From Pseudoalteromonas sp. Scap06 (lineage in GTDB: Bacteria; Pseudomonadota; Gammaproteobacteria; Enterobacterales; Alteromonadaceae), in the NCBI RefSeq assembly GCF_013394165.1, contig NZ_CP041330.1:1232501-1296500 (forward strand): a stretch of DNA of 64,000 nt. The letters are read 5' to 3'. Under the pieces are notes generated by a model. The model made no database searches. It was not told the origin of the DNA and saw nothing but the letters and a program-made list of their open reading frames with translations. Shown in pieces: positions 56,293-64,000 of the stretch. Made by a program: the position numbers and the translations under genes. Positions within the stretch are counted from its first letter, which is position 1. Each line of letters begins with the position of its first letter.

Positions 56293-57045
56293 ATGAAGCC
56301 GAAAATTATTTTGGCAGCCATGATATTGAGCGGGAGCACCCAGTTAATGGCTGCTCCCGCTCCTGTTTCAGAAGCTGCAAGTTCACAGTCGAGCATTGAA
56401 AAGCGTTTAGCAACCCTTGAAAGCATGATGCAACAACGTAATTTCTTACAAGTAGAGTTACAGCAACAGCTTAACTTACTGCAAGATGAAGTGAGTCAAA
56501 TTCGCGGTGTTACCGAAGAGCAAAGCTATAAACTTGAAAAGGTATTGCAGCGCCAGCGCGAGCTTTATCAAGAAATAGAAAACCGTGTTAGCCAAGCATA
56601 TGCTAAGCCGGCTACTCCAGCGCCTACAACAGACTACACGCAACCAGGTAGCGATCAGAGCTACAGCAGTGATTTATCTGAAAACGAAGCGTACGAGCGT
56701 GCTGTTGCGCTTATAATGAAAGATAAGCGCTATGACCAAGCTATTCCAGAATTTCAAGCGTTCTTAACAACGTATCCAAATTCAGTGTACACCTCAAACG
56801 CACATTATTGGCTTGGGCAATTATTAACGATTAAAAATGACGGTGTAAAAGCAGCCGAGCATTTCAAAGTAGTTGTTAACGAATTTCCAAACTCAAATAA
56901 GCGCCCAGATGCAATGTTAAAGCTTGGTACACTTTTACAAGAGCAAGGGTTAAAGGCTGAAGCGCAAAAAATACTGAATGAGCTAATCAATCAGTACCCA
57001 AGTACAACTGCTGCTAAACTAGCCACAGATCGCTTATCAAAATAA
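56293..57045 (+). CDS. cpoB: cell division coordinator CpoB (YbgF)
   Basis: 250 residues with a signal peptide (ending LMAAPAP). An N-terminal trimerising coiled coil (RLATLESMMQQRNFLQVELQQQLNLL) comes next, then a Ser/Pro/Thr-rich linker. The C-terminal TPR domain contains YERAVALIMKDKRYDQAIPEFQAFLTTYPNS, ANAHYWLGQL-like and RPDAMLKLGTLLQEQG repeats. In E. coli it links Tol function to septal peptidoglycan synthesis. It is the last gene of the tol-pal operon. Confidence 0.93.
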   Translation: MKPKIILAAMILSGSTQLMAAPAPVSEAASSQSSIEKRLATLESMMQQRNFLQVELQQQLNLLQDEVSQIRGVTEEQSYKLEKVLQRQRELYQEIENRVSQAYAKPATPAPTTDYTQPGSDQSYSSDLSENEAYERAVALIMKDKRYDQAIPEFQAFLTTYPNSVYTSNAHYWLGQLLTIKNDGVKAAEHFKVVVNEFPNSNKRPDAMLKLGTLLQEQGLKAEAQKILNELINQYPSTTAAKLATDRLSK

Positions 57046-57135
57046 ATGTTGATGCTTGATTAGACTGCTTTTTGTCATAAGCGGTCTAAATTTGCTCAAC
57101 TAGACATAAAAACTTAAAAAAAGAGACAATTTCGG

Positions 57136-57163
57136 TTGCACTCATTTTATAAATAAGTATTAT
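57136..57163 (+). promoter_or_regulatory. promoter of the tRNA-Lys array
   Basis: TTGCAC and TATTAT are separated by 16 bp and followed by GCGCCCGC, a GC-rich discriminator typical of stringently controlled stable-RNA promoters. It is about 50 bp before the first tRNA. Confidence 0.65.
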
Positions 57164-57216
57164 AAGCGCCCGCAGCAAACGAATGGTAACCCCACTCGAA
57201 ATGCGACAAAAAGAGC

Positions 57217-57292
57217 GGGTCATTAGCTCAGTTGGTAGAGCAGTGGACTTTTAATCCATTGGTCGATGGTTCAAGTCCATCATGACCCACCA
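57217..57292 (+). tRNA. tRNA-Lys (UUU), copy 1
   Basis: A 76-nt cloverleaf with acceptor GGGTCAT/ATGACCC, A73 and encoded CCA. The anticodon loop CTTTTAA gives anticodon TTT. It is identical in sequence to the four copies that follow. Confidence 0.97.
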
Positions 57293-57362
57293 TTCTTTAT
57301 TGTTAATAAAGTTTGGTCTTTAATCGGCGGATTTACGTAAAGTGTTAACAAACACACAGAGC

Positions 57363-57438
57363 GGGTCATTAGCTCAGTTGGTAGAGCAGTGGACTTTTAA
57401 TCCATTGGTCGATGGTTCAAGTCCATCATGACCCACCA
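57363..57438 (+). tRNA. tRNA-Lys (UUU), copy 2
   Basis: Identical to copy 1. The 70-bp spacer before it differs from the later spacers except for the shared CGGCGGATTTACG block. Confidence 0.97.
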
Positions 57439-57503
57439 TTCTTTACTGAATGGCTATAATCGGCGGATTTACGCAACCTTACTTTTTATAAGTAAACCAG
57501 AGC

Positions 57504-57579
57504 GGGTCATTAGCTCAGTTGGTAGAGCAGTGGACTTTTAATCCATTGGTCGATGGTTCAAGTCCATCATGACCCACCA
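57504..57579 (+). tRNA. tRNA-Lys (UUU), copy 3
   Basis: Identical to copy 1. It starts exactly 141 bp after copy 2. Confidence 0.97.
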
Positions 57580-57644
57580 TTCTTTACTGAATGGTTATAG
57601 TCGGCGGATTTACGCAGCCTTACTTTTTATAAGTAAACCAGAGC

Positions 57645-57720
57645 GGGTCATTAGCTCAGTTGGTAGAGCAGTGGACTTTTAATCCATTGGTCGATGGTTC
57701 AAGTCCATCATGACCCACCA
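57645..57720 (+). tRNA. tRNA-Lys (UUU), copy 4
   Basis: Identical to copy 1. It starts 141 bp after copy 3, and the spacer is almost identical to the previous one. Confidence 0.97.
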
Positions 57721-57785
57721 TTCTTTATTGAGTGGTTATAATCGGCGGATTTACGCAGCCTTACTTTTTATAAGTAAACCAGAGC

Positions 57786-57861
57786 GGGTCATTAGCTCAG
57801 TTGGTAGAGCAGTGGACTTTTAATCCATTGGTCGATGGTTCAAGTCCATCATGACCCACCA
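57786..57861 (+). tRNA. tRNA-Lys (UUU), copy 5
   Basis: Identical to copy 1. It starts 141 bp after copy 4 and is the last of the array. No clear terminator is seen after it. Confidence 0.97.
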
Positions 57862-58008
57862 CTTCTGGTACACTTCTCCGTATAATATATTTCTTAGTAT
57901 CTCCCTTATTTTTATTTATAAACTGCCTGACTAGATTGCTATTATTTAGCGTTCGTTTCTCGTATAATTTGCGCTATTAATTGCACTGTAAATAAAGTGG
58001 TCGAGAAC

Positions 58009-59049
58009 ATGAGTTTAGCTCAAACTATTATGCCTGAAGGTTATATTTTCCCTCCTAAGCCGGCACCGTTAACACAAGACGAAAAAGGCGAATATAAAGC
58101 GCGTATAAAACAATTACTGCAAGAGAAAAACGCGGTACTTGTTGCTCATTATTACACTGATCCTGAAATTCAAGCACTTGCTGAAGAAACGGGCGGCTGT
58201 GTAGCCGATTCACTCGAAATGGCGCGTTTTGGCGCTCGCCATGAAGCCGATATGATCATCGTCGCGGGTGTACGTTTTATGGGTGAGACTGCTAAAATTT
58301 TAACCCCTAACAAAACTGTGGTGATGCCTACACTTGAAGCGACTTGTTCATTAGATATTGGTTGCCCAGTGGATGAGTTTTCAGCGTTTTGTGATCAACA
58401 CCCAGACCGTAAAGTGGTAGTGTATGCTAACACTTCTACCGCGGTTAAAGCGCGTGCTGATTGGATAGTTACCTCATCGTGTGCACTTGAAATAGTAGAG
58501 CACTTAGATGAGCAAGGCGAAAAAATCATTTGGGGCCCAGATAAGCATTTAGGCAGTTATATTCAAAAGAATACTGGCGCCGATATGATCATGTGGAACG
58601 GCGCATGTATTGTACATGATGAGTTCAAAACCAAAGCGCTAAAAGACTTTAAAGTCTTGCATCCAGATGCAGGCGTATTGGTGCATCCAGAATCACCGGC
58701 TGAAATTGTTGAACTCGCTGATGCTGTTGGCTCTACTAGCCAGCTTATTAAAGCAGCGCAAACTATGCCGAATAAAAAGTTTATTGTGGCGACCGATCGC
58801 GGTATCTTTTATAAAATGCAGCAACTATGCCCAGATAAAGAGTTTTTTGAAGCGCCAACGGCTGGTAGCGGCGCTACATGTAAAACTTGCGCTCACTGCC
58901 CTTGGATGGCAATGAACGGCTTACAAGCGATTGAGGAAGCACTGATTGATGCTAGCGGTAAAGAAGTGTTTGTTGATATGGATTTGCGTGAAGGCGCACT
59001 TAAATCATTAAATCGCATGCTAGATTTTACAGCCAATATGGCAAAATAA
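58009..59049 (+). CDS. nadA: quinolinate synthase NadA
   Basis: About 346 residues. It condenses iminoaspartate with dihydroxyacetone phosphate to quinolinate in NAD synthesis, using a [4Fe-4S] cluster. The three cluster cysteines lie in [25 protein letters not shown] and [23 protein letters not shown] and SGATC are also typical. I start at ATG 58009 ([12 protein letters not shown]); the GTG at 57997 is less likely. A terminator follows. Confidence 0.96.
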   Translation: MSLAQTIMPEGYIFPPKPAPLTQDEKGEYKARIKQLLQEKNAVLVAHYYTDPEIQALAEETGGCVADSLEMARFGARHEADMIIVAGVRFMGETAKILTPNKTVVMPTLEATCSLDIGCPVDEFSAFCDQHPDRKVVVYANTSTAVKARADWIVTSSCALEIVEHLDEQGEKIIWGPDKHLGSYIQKNTGADMIMWNGACIVHDEFKTKALKDFKVLHPDAGVLVHPESPAEIVELADAVGSTSQLIKAAQTMPNKKFIVATDRGIFYKMQQLCPDKEFFEAPTAGSGATCKTCAHCPWMAMNGLQAIEEALIDASGKEVFVDMDLREGALKSLNRMLDFTANMAK

Positions 59050-59074
59050 TAAATAGCAATATAATGCATTAGAT

Positions 59075-59104
59075 AAAGGCGATACTCAGGTATCGCCTTT
59101 TTAT
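59075..59104 (+). terminator. terminator of nadA
   Basis: AAAGGCGATAC and GTATCGCCTTT around a 4-nt loop, then T-rich sequence. Confidence 0.9.
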
Positions 59105-59218
59105 TTGCTTATGAGTAGTTAGTTTGATTATTGAGCAGTTAAAAGCATGATGTTAAAAAGGCCTTGCACCAAGCAAGTGTATTTCATACTATAGCGCGCT
59201 GTTGCAAAGCAACATTGT

Positions 59219-59308
59219 GGAGAGATGGCTGAGTGGCTGAAGGCGCACGCCTGGAAAGTGTGTTTAGGTTAATCCCTAACGAGGGTTCGAATCCCTCTCT
59301 CTCCACCA
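59219..59308 (+). tRNA. tRNA-Ser (GGA)
   Basis: A 90-nt class II tRNA with acceptor GGAGAGA/TCTCTCC, a long variable arm (TTTAGGTTAATCCCTAACGA region) and encoded CCA. The anticodon stem CACGC/GTGTG encloses CTGGAAA, so the anticodon is GGA. Confidence 0.96.
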
Positions 59309-59320
59309 TTATTCTATATT

Positions 59321-59346
59321 AGGACGTCTCAGGGCGTCCTTTTTTG
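59321..59346 (+). terminator. terminator of tRNA-Ser
   Basis: AGGACGTC and GGCGTCCT (one G-U) around TCAG, followed by T6. Confidence 0.9.
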
Positions 59347-59360
59347 TGCCTGTAATAAAG

Positions 59361-61010
59361 TTAAGCGTGTTGGCTTTGTACTTGGCGTTTGTTTTTACGC
59401 TGATGTTTTAATGTATACATTCGTTGGTCGGCTAGGGTTAAGCAGGCTTTGTAGTCATTACATTCCTCACTACTAGCTAAGCCATAGCTCACGCCTGATA
59501 ACGGCCAATGTTTTTGAACTTGTTGATGAATATAGTTTAACGACTCGTTGATGCTCAGGGTGAGTTGGGCGAGCTGTTGTGCTGACTGAACGTTACACAC
59601 ACAAATAAACTCATCACCGCCGGTTCTGCATACCTCGCCTTTGTCGGCTAACGCATTTTGTATTAACCGCGTAACCTCAATGAGTAGCTTGTCACCGTGA
59701 GCATGACCTAGGTGATCGTTAACGCTTTTAATATTGTCGCAATCTATAAACACAATGAGATAAAAATTATCTAAGTTATCGAGCTTTTCTTGTAATTGCA
59801 GCCGGTTTCCTACTTTGGTGAGTGGGTCTATGCGTGATAGCTCTAGCGCTTTTATAAAATTATTTTGCTTTATTTTTAGCCATTCAGATAAAGAAAGTAA
59901 AATACAGATACAATCAATGGCCAGAGCAATAAGTACCCATAATTCAGGTGAACTTATTTCTATTAAATTTAGGTGCGATAAAATAAAAATAACTAAGGAC
60001 AAGCTATAAACAAGGTTGCCAGTTAAAAAATATTTCGCTCTAAAGTCTTTCATCCCCAGCATTGTAAAGCCCAGTTTTAAGCTTAAATACACCCAAATGG
60101 CAGCAAGGAAATGAGCTAAATAAAACACCCAATGAAAGGGTAAAAAGGGGTTTAAAAAACCACAGGCAAGTGCGGTTATGGAGAAGTATTTTAAAAATCG
60201 GCTAATACCAGTGCGGGTATGTTGGTCAAAGTTAAATAAGTAATAGGCAAATGAACTGGCACAAGCAATAGCAAAGGCAAAAATATACATGCCAAAGTAA
60301 TGGGTGTTAATTGCGTGGTAATTAAAAAGTAACGCAACTACCCCCGCGGCGAATGCCCAACCAATGCCGTGTAATCCTATATAACCTGCACAAAATAATG
60401 CCACGCGATGTCGTGTTTTAAAAAACATGATCAAGGCCATGCAAGCCAAGGTCAGCATTATAGTAATAGACACTAAGCTTAATGAATTGATATAAAACTG
60501 AAGTTTAATAAACCTAGATTGAGGAATAACATTAATGCTGACAGGTTTAGCAAAGTGTTTAGCATTAACATAAAGCCATAAAACACCGTGTGAATTAGCT
60601 TCTAGTTGTAATTCAAAAGCTCGGCTGTGCATTACAATGGCTGATGGGCTGGCACTATCTTGCGAAAAATCAGCGACTTTTCTGATCCCACTAGTATCTT
60701 GATAAAAAGCAACGCCACTATCTAAATAATTAATTTGGGGGATTATATACCAGCGACCTGCGCTCTCTGTGGTTAAACTGATTTTTGCTATTGCACTGCC
60801 ATGGGCACTATACAGCGAAGTGACGGGAGTACTTACATTGTTATAAGCATTAATGAGTTGCTCACCTTGGGTTGGTTTAGCTAAATCTACTTGATGCCAC
60901 ATAGCTGACTTTAGTTGTAAGCTGTCATTTTGATTTAATGCTACAGCAAAAGCATTAAAACTAATGGTTTGAAATAGTAAACAACATATAAAATTGAAAG
61001 TGTACCGCAT
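59361..61010 (-). CDS. 7TM-DISM membrane diguanylate cyclase
   Basis: 549 residues. A signal peptide (ending AFAVA) is followed by a periplasmic beta-rich 7TMR-DISM extracellular domain (about 25-165) and seven membrane helices (about 180-375). The C-terminal GGDEF domain has an intact RTGGDEFICV and DPLTKVGNR. The usual inhibitory RxxD is not obvious. It should make c-di-GMP in response to a periplasmic ligand, possibly a carbohydrate as proposed for DISM domains. It stands alone. Confidence 0.9.
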   Translation of the reverse strand: MRYTFNFICCLLFQTISFNAFAVALNQNDSLQLKSAMWHQVDLAKPTQGEQLINAYNNVSTPVTSLYSAHGSAIAKISLTTESAGRWYIIPQINYLDSGVAFYQDTSGIRKVADFSQDSASPSAIVMHSRAFELQLEANSHGVLWLYVNAKHFAKPVSINVIPQSRFIKLQFYINSLSLVSITIMLTLACMALIMFFKTRHRVALFCAGYIGLHGIGWAFAAGVVALLFNYHAINTHYFGMYIFAFAIACASSFAYYLFNFDQHTRTGISRFLKYFSITALACGFLNPFLPFHWVFYLAHFLAAIWVYLSLKLGFTMLGMKDFRAKYFLTGNLVYSLSLVIFILSHLNLIEISSPELWVLIALAIDCICILLSLSEWLKIKQNNFIKALELSRIDPLTKVGNRLQLQEKLDNLDNFYLIVFIDCDNIKSVNDHLGHAHGDKLLIEVTRLIQNALADKGEVCRTGGDEFICVCNVQSAQQLAQLTLSINESLNYIHQQVQKHWPLSGVSYGLASSEECNDYKACLTLADQRMYTLKHQRKNKRQVQSQHA

Positions 61011-61340
61011 GTAATACCTAAGTTAGTTACCGGTAAAAATTGTACTGCATTTTTAACAGAATAATTATTGCTATGACCGCTTTAGCGTATTCTTGCTTTA
61101 TAGTTACTAACTTTAATCACTAAACGGTGAGCTGTTATTATAAAAATATAGTTAATGATTAATTAAAGGGTTAATAATTTATCTAGTTTGGCTATTGAGC
61201 AATATTTATGACAAAAATACTCTTTAAGGTTTACGCTCGTGTAGACGTGTGATTAGTTTCTGATTGATTTACATGAATTTGATATTCATAGCGATGAATG
61301 ATTATAAATCGCTATGCAAAAGGAGATACTTATGACTATT
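61011..61340. other. AT-rich intergenic region with one dyad
   Basis: There is no gene in these 330 bp. CATAGCGAT and ATCGCTATG (61287-61316) form a 9-bp dyad with a 12-nt loop about 25 bp after the chemoreceptor stop. It lacks a T-tract and may be a weak terminator or a stabilising stem for that gene. Confidence 0.5.
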
Positions 61341-62453
61341 TTATTTAAAGTTATGCTCCATAATTTTATCTGATAACGCGCTAAGTATATCGACTACTTT
61401 AAAGCTTGCTTGCTCCATAAGAGATACTTTTTCAACAGCAGTATTGAGATCGCCTAATTGGAATGCTTCTAGAGCAGCAAAGCCATTTTTGTGGACATCT
61501 GCATGTGGTTTCTCTAATGCTTTGAAGTCGTTAATGCTTGAATATTTTAATGCACCTTCACCTTGATAGTACCATTGACCTAAACGGCACATGGTATGAT
61601 CAGAAAAGTCTTCTGCCGTCTTGTTTGATTGACCTAAAATGACTTTATAAATATCGTATTTCCATACAATATGGTCCATTTTTACTGTTTGAATAAATGC
61701 ATCCGCACTTGAATTAACAATAACGCTATACATATTTTGTGATAGTTCAACCACCTTTTTAGCAGTAGTATCAATTTCTAATGAGCTATTTGCAATGCCA
61801 TCACTTTCTTCGCTAACGTTAGTAATGTTAGTTACAACGCTTTGCATTTGCTCATTAACCTTATCTATTAAATTAGATATCTCGTTAGATGCCTCAGAAG
61901 AGCGTTGAGCAAGCGTTCTCACTTCATCTGCGACGACTGCAAACCCTCGCCCTTGCTCTCCCGCTCTTGCTGCCTCAATGGCTGCATTAAGTGCGAGTAA
62001 ATTTGTTTGATCAGAAATCCCTTTAATTATGTTTACAAAATCATTAATGCCGATTGTTACTGACTGCAATTCTTTAACGGATTTAGAGGCGGACTTTGTA
62101 TCTCTTGAGATATTATGTGTTGACGATGAAGTCGTTGCTAACATATCTAAAATTGTATCAAGTAATTCTTGGGATGACTTAAATGACGTAATATCATTGA
62201 TTAGTTTATGTGAAGTTGAGGCTAAGCTTTCTCTGATATCACTAATTAAATCAGATGACTGCAATGATAAGGTATTTAATTCACGCTGTTTTACAAATGC
62301 CGTATCGTTTGCTATTTCATTGTGGTTTAGTTGTGATTTCTCGCTGTTTACTGCTAATAATTGCTCCTCAAGTTTTTCATTGGCTTTTTTTAATTGCATT
62401 AACTCGTTATTTAACTCGTTAATTTTGTTTTTATATTTTGAATTGAACAGCAT
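61341..62453 (-). CDS. soluble methyl-accepting chemotaxis protein with CZB domain
   Basis: 370 residues with no membrane segment. It has an N-terminal coiled coil (about 5-45). The signalling hairpin tip is at [34 protein letters not shown]. The C-terminal CZB (chemoreceptor zinc-binding) domain is [42 protein letters not shown], with the His/Cys zinc set. CZB domains sense zinc and HOCl-type oxidants in other bacteria. It stands alone; no chemotaxis genes are nearby. Confidence 0.93.
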   Translation of the reverse strand: MLFNSKYKNKINELNNELMQLKKANEKLEEQLLAVNSEKSQLNHNEIANDTAFVKQRELNTLSLQSSDLISDIRESLASTSHKLINDITSFKSSQELLDTILDMLATTSSSTHNISRDTKSASKSVKELQSVTIGINDFVNIIKGISDQTNLLALNAAIEAARAGEQGRGFAVVADEVRTLAQRSSEASNEISNLIDKVNEQMQSVVTNITNVSEESDGIANSSLEIDTTAKKVVELSQNMYSVIVNSSADAFIQTVKMDHIVWKYDIYKVILGQSNKTAEDFSDHTMCRLGQWYYQGEGALKYSSINDFKALEKPHADVHKNGFAALEAFQLGDLNTAVEKVSLMEQASFKVVDILSALSDKIMEHNFK

Positions 62454-62684
62454 GTAGACCCCAATTTAAACACGGAAAATAAACGTTATATTTTTTATTA
62501 AATTTACCTGATTATAGATTACATAATTCGATTTTTAACAGGGCTGGAATTAATGTCCACCCAAATCGATTTTTATAAGAGTAAGTTACAACACAATAAT
62601 AGATGCTTTATAACTTTTTGGTAAAAAACTTTTCATTTCATGCTTATAACAAACTTATTTAAAATGGTCACTATTTTAGAGGTT

Positions 62685-63041
62685 AGGGTCTGTTGACCTT
62701 TCAAGGTTGGATTTGCAGCAGTCTGTTTGGTATTTAGGCAAGGCAGCGCCTATGTGGTTTATTCCCCATAAATAGGCGATAACGCAGTATCCATGCCAAA
62801 CAGGCGCTGCCCGAAGGGTTCTGCCTAGGGGCTATTTATTCTTTGTTGCCTACATGGATGTAGGTAAGGGGCGTGTGCAGGACGCGGAAGTTTTGCTCGG
62901 TTATGACTTGTTCTTACTAGGATGTAAGCCAGTAGAATAACGCAGGAGCAGTTATCGAGCCTACTAGGTTACAACCCTTGTGCCGCGATTAAATCGCCCC
63001 TAGCTTGAACAAATTTTAATCTGAAAAGATTAACAGGCCCT
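62685..63041. mobile_element. MITE-like repeat, copy 2 (357 bp, imperfect ends)
   Basis: It begins AGGGTCTGTTGACCTTTC like copy 1. Its right end matches only 14 of 17 bases (inverse AGGGCCTGTTAATCTTT). It is over 40 bp longer than copy 1, mainly through a segment near 62910-62965 (around AGGATGTAAGCCAGTAGAATAA) absent from copy 1. It is in the same orientation as copy 1. TA flanks both ends (TTA..CCCTAA). The right end overlaps the stop codon of the DUF2750 gene. Confidence 0.78.
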
Positions 63042-63429
63042 AATATTTTCTAATTGATTTATTCAACTGCGTTTGAAATTCATCAGGAAATAAAATTGTG
63101 CCGTCGTCTTCTTCGGTAGGGAACACGGCAACTAGTAAGTCGTCTTCTTCAAGGCCTGGCGTCCAGCGGCTAAACCAATCTGCTGTTGGAATTGCTTTTG
63201 GTGTACATCCTTCCCATTCACCGGTTGCCCATGCTTGTGCAAACTCACGGGTTGGCCATACGGGTACGCAATCGTCGTCTTCGTTAGTGAGCATTACGCA
63301 GCCGTCGTCATCGTTTAAAATCCACACTTGCTTAAACTGTTGCACAGTTTCGTACATGTATGCGAGTCGTTTTTTTGCGCCAAGACCTAAAATTACGTCG
63401 TCTTGCTTTGATAAATTGTCAGTGGTCAT
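63040..63429 (-). CDS. DUF2750 family protein
   Basis: About 129 residues. Family hallmarks are QVWILNDDDGCVMLTNEDDDCVPVWPTREFAQAW, KAIPTADWFSRWTPGLEEDDLLVAVFPTEEDDGTILFPDEF. It is a small acidic cytosolic protein of unknown function. I start at ATG 63429 with GAGAG upstream; ATG 63462 would add 11 residues. The final codons run NKSIRKY, and the stop TAG uses two bases of the MITE-like repeat, so the C-terminus may be altered. It lies 67 bp downstream of a TetR gene, probably in one operon. Confidence 0.85.
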   Translation of the reverse strand: MTTDNLSKQDDVILGLGAKKRLAYMYETVQQFKQVWILNDDDGCVMLTNEDDDCVPVWPTREFAQAWATGEWEGCTPKAIPTADWFSRWTPGLEEDDLLVAVFPTEEDDGTILFPDEFQTQLNKSIRKY

Positions 63430-63495
63430 TTTTGGCTCTCTCTCACTGTGGGGGGAATACAAAAGGCAGCGACATACTGCGCTTTAAAATTAAGT

Positions 63496-64000
63496 TTAGC
63501 TAATGGCTGCAAGCAGCTCGTCGGCTAGTTGGTTTAGTGCGTCAGGGTCTTGATTTGTTAATGCATAAGTGCGCAATCCATAAATACCCATAACACAAAA
63601 TCGTGCTAGTTCTATGGCACTTCGTCCATTGGTAATTTCTTTGTTATCTATCGCTTTTTGTAATTGCTGCGCAAAGGCATGCTCGTACGCCGTTAAATTA
63701 GTACGTAATACGTGGCAAATTTGTGGATCGTTACCCTCTACCTCGCTAATGCTTTTTGTAAGCAAGCACACTTTAGTTGCTTCGCCGTCAATACATTCTT
63801 GCACAATGATATTAAGGTATTGTTTCAGCGTATCTAAAATACAATTACTGTGCTCAAACAGCGCCGTAAATTGTGTATTGCGATCGGTTTGGTATTGCTC
63901 CGTAGCGGCTAAAAAAATACCTTTTTTATTACCAAATGCTCCATACAAAGAACCCGGATGTAAATGGGTTGCTTGAGTCAATTTTTGCATACTGGTTTTT
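63496..64000 (-). CDS. TetR family regulator (partial, start beyond window)
   Basis: 168 residues are visible. The reading frame continues past the window edge. SMQKLTQATHLHPGSLYGAFGNKKGIFLAATEQY is the second half of a TetR helix-turn-helix, so the first 25 to 30 residues are missing. The C-terminal ligand domain is complete and resembles the group annotated near nemR/acrR-type regulators. The target is unknown. Confidence 0.88.
   Translation of the reverse strand, partial: KTSMQKLTQATHLHPGSLYGAFGNKKGIFLAATEQYQTDRNTQFTALFEHSNCILDTLKQYLNIIVQECIDGEATKVCLLTKSISEVEGNDPQICHVLRTNLTAYEHAFAQQLQKAIDNKEITNGRSAIELARFCVMGIYGLRTYALTNQDPDALNQLADELLAAIS

Noticed and set aside
57217..57861. CRISPR-like array
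   Set aside because: The regularly spaced units are intact 76-nt tRNA-Lys genes with near-identical spacers, and no cas gene is present.
63098..63976. Plus-strand frames of 129 and 120 codons near the window end
   Set aside because: They are opposite the DUF2750 and TetR genes, which have clear family motifs and SD sequences.

Overview
The window looks like a chromosomal segment of a marine gammaproteobacterium of the Alteromonadales, most likely Pseudoalteromonas. The evidence is the AT-rich base composition, the gene order (rrn end, DUF2066-hda, pheST-ihfA, ruvCAB, tolQRAB-pal-cpoB, nadA), the AGCS symporter, the large TonB-dependent receptor and the many c-di-GMP proteins. The genus is inferred from gene content; no search was run. 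I see no prophage, CRISPR array or intact insertion sequence.

Layout. 1-1212 is the 3' part of an rRNA operon (23S domain V to end, spacer, 5S, terminator). 1478-7023 carries DUF2066-hda and then pheS-pheT-ihfA. 7065-13087 holds a lipoprotein gene, a MITE-like repeat, a long-form GAPDH gene, a cytosolic carboxypeptidase-like gene and an AGCS symporter gene. 13111-18405 is a run of conserved but poorly characterised genes (zinc ribbon, DUF1315, DUF349, DUF1439 lipoprotein, ABC1 kinase-like). 18462-21416 encodes a sigma-54 activator and ccoG, linked by three copies of a 16-bp palindrome and a -24/-12 promoter. 21438-23558 has two small genes and the decayed end of a heavy-metal RND operon.

26068-33773 is the most interesting block. 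It contains an exported cyanophycinase gene, divergent from a TonB-dependent receptor, a YfcC-type transporter and an isoaspartyl dipeptidase gene. Together they read as a pathway for using cyanophycin from outside the cell: cleave the polymer to beta-Asp-Arg, carry the dipeptide across both membranes, then split it into Asp and Arg. The shared intergenic region can encode a folded leader RNA with a GNRA-capped hairpin, and the dipeptidase has an altered metal-binding motif.

33885-45000 carries a flavodoxin gene, a succinate CoA-transferase gene, an HxlR-controlled redox pair with two direct-repeat operators, a histidine kinase/receiver/GGDEF-EAL operon, and a MerR-methyltransferase fusion behind a typical 19-bp-spacer MerR promoter. 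45100-51413 has tRNA-Pro, tesA-ybbA-ybbP and ruvCAB. 51414-52304 has no protein gene but holds a well-formed candidate sRNA on the minus strand. 52305-57045 is the complete tol-pal operon, followed by five identical tandem tRNA-Lys genes, nadA and tRNA-Ser. The last part contains a membrane diguanylate cyclase gene, a soluble CZB chemoreceptor gene, the second copy of the MITE-like repeat, a DUF2750 gene whose stop codon is completed by that repeat, and a TetR gene cut by the window edge.
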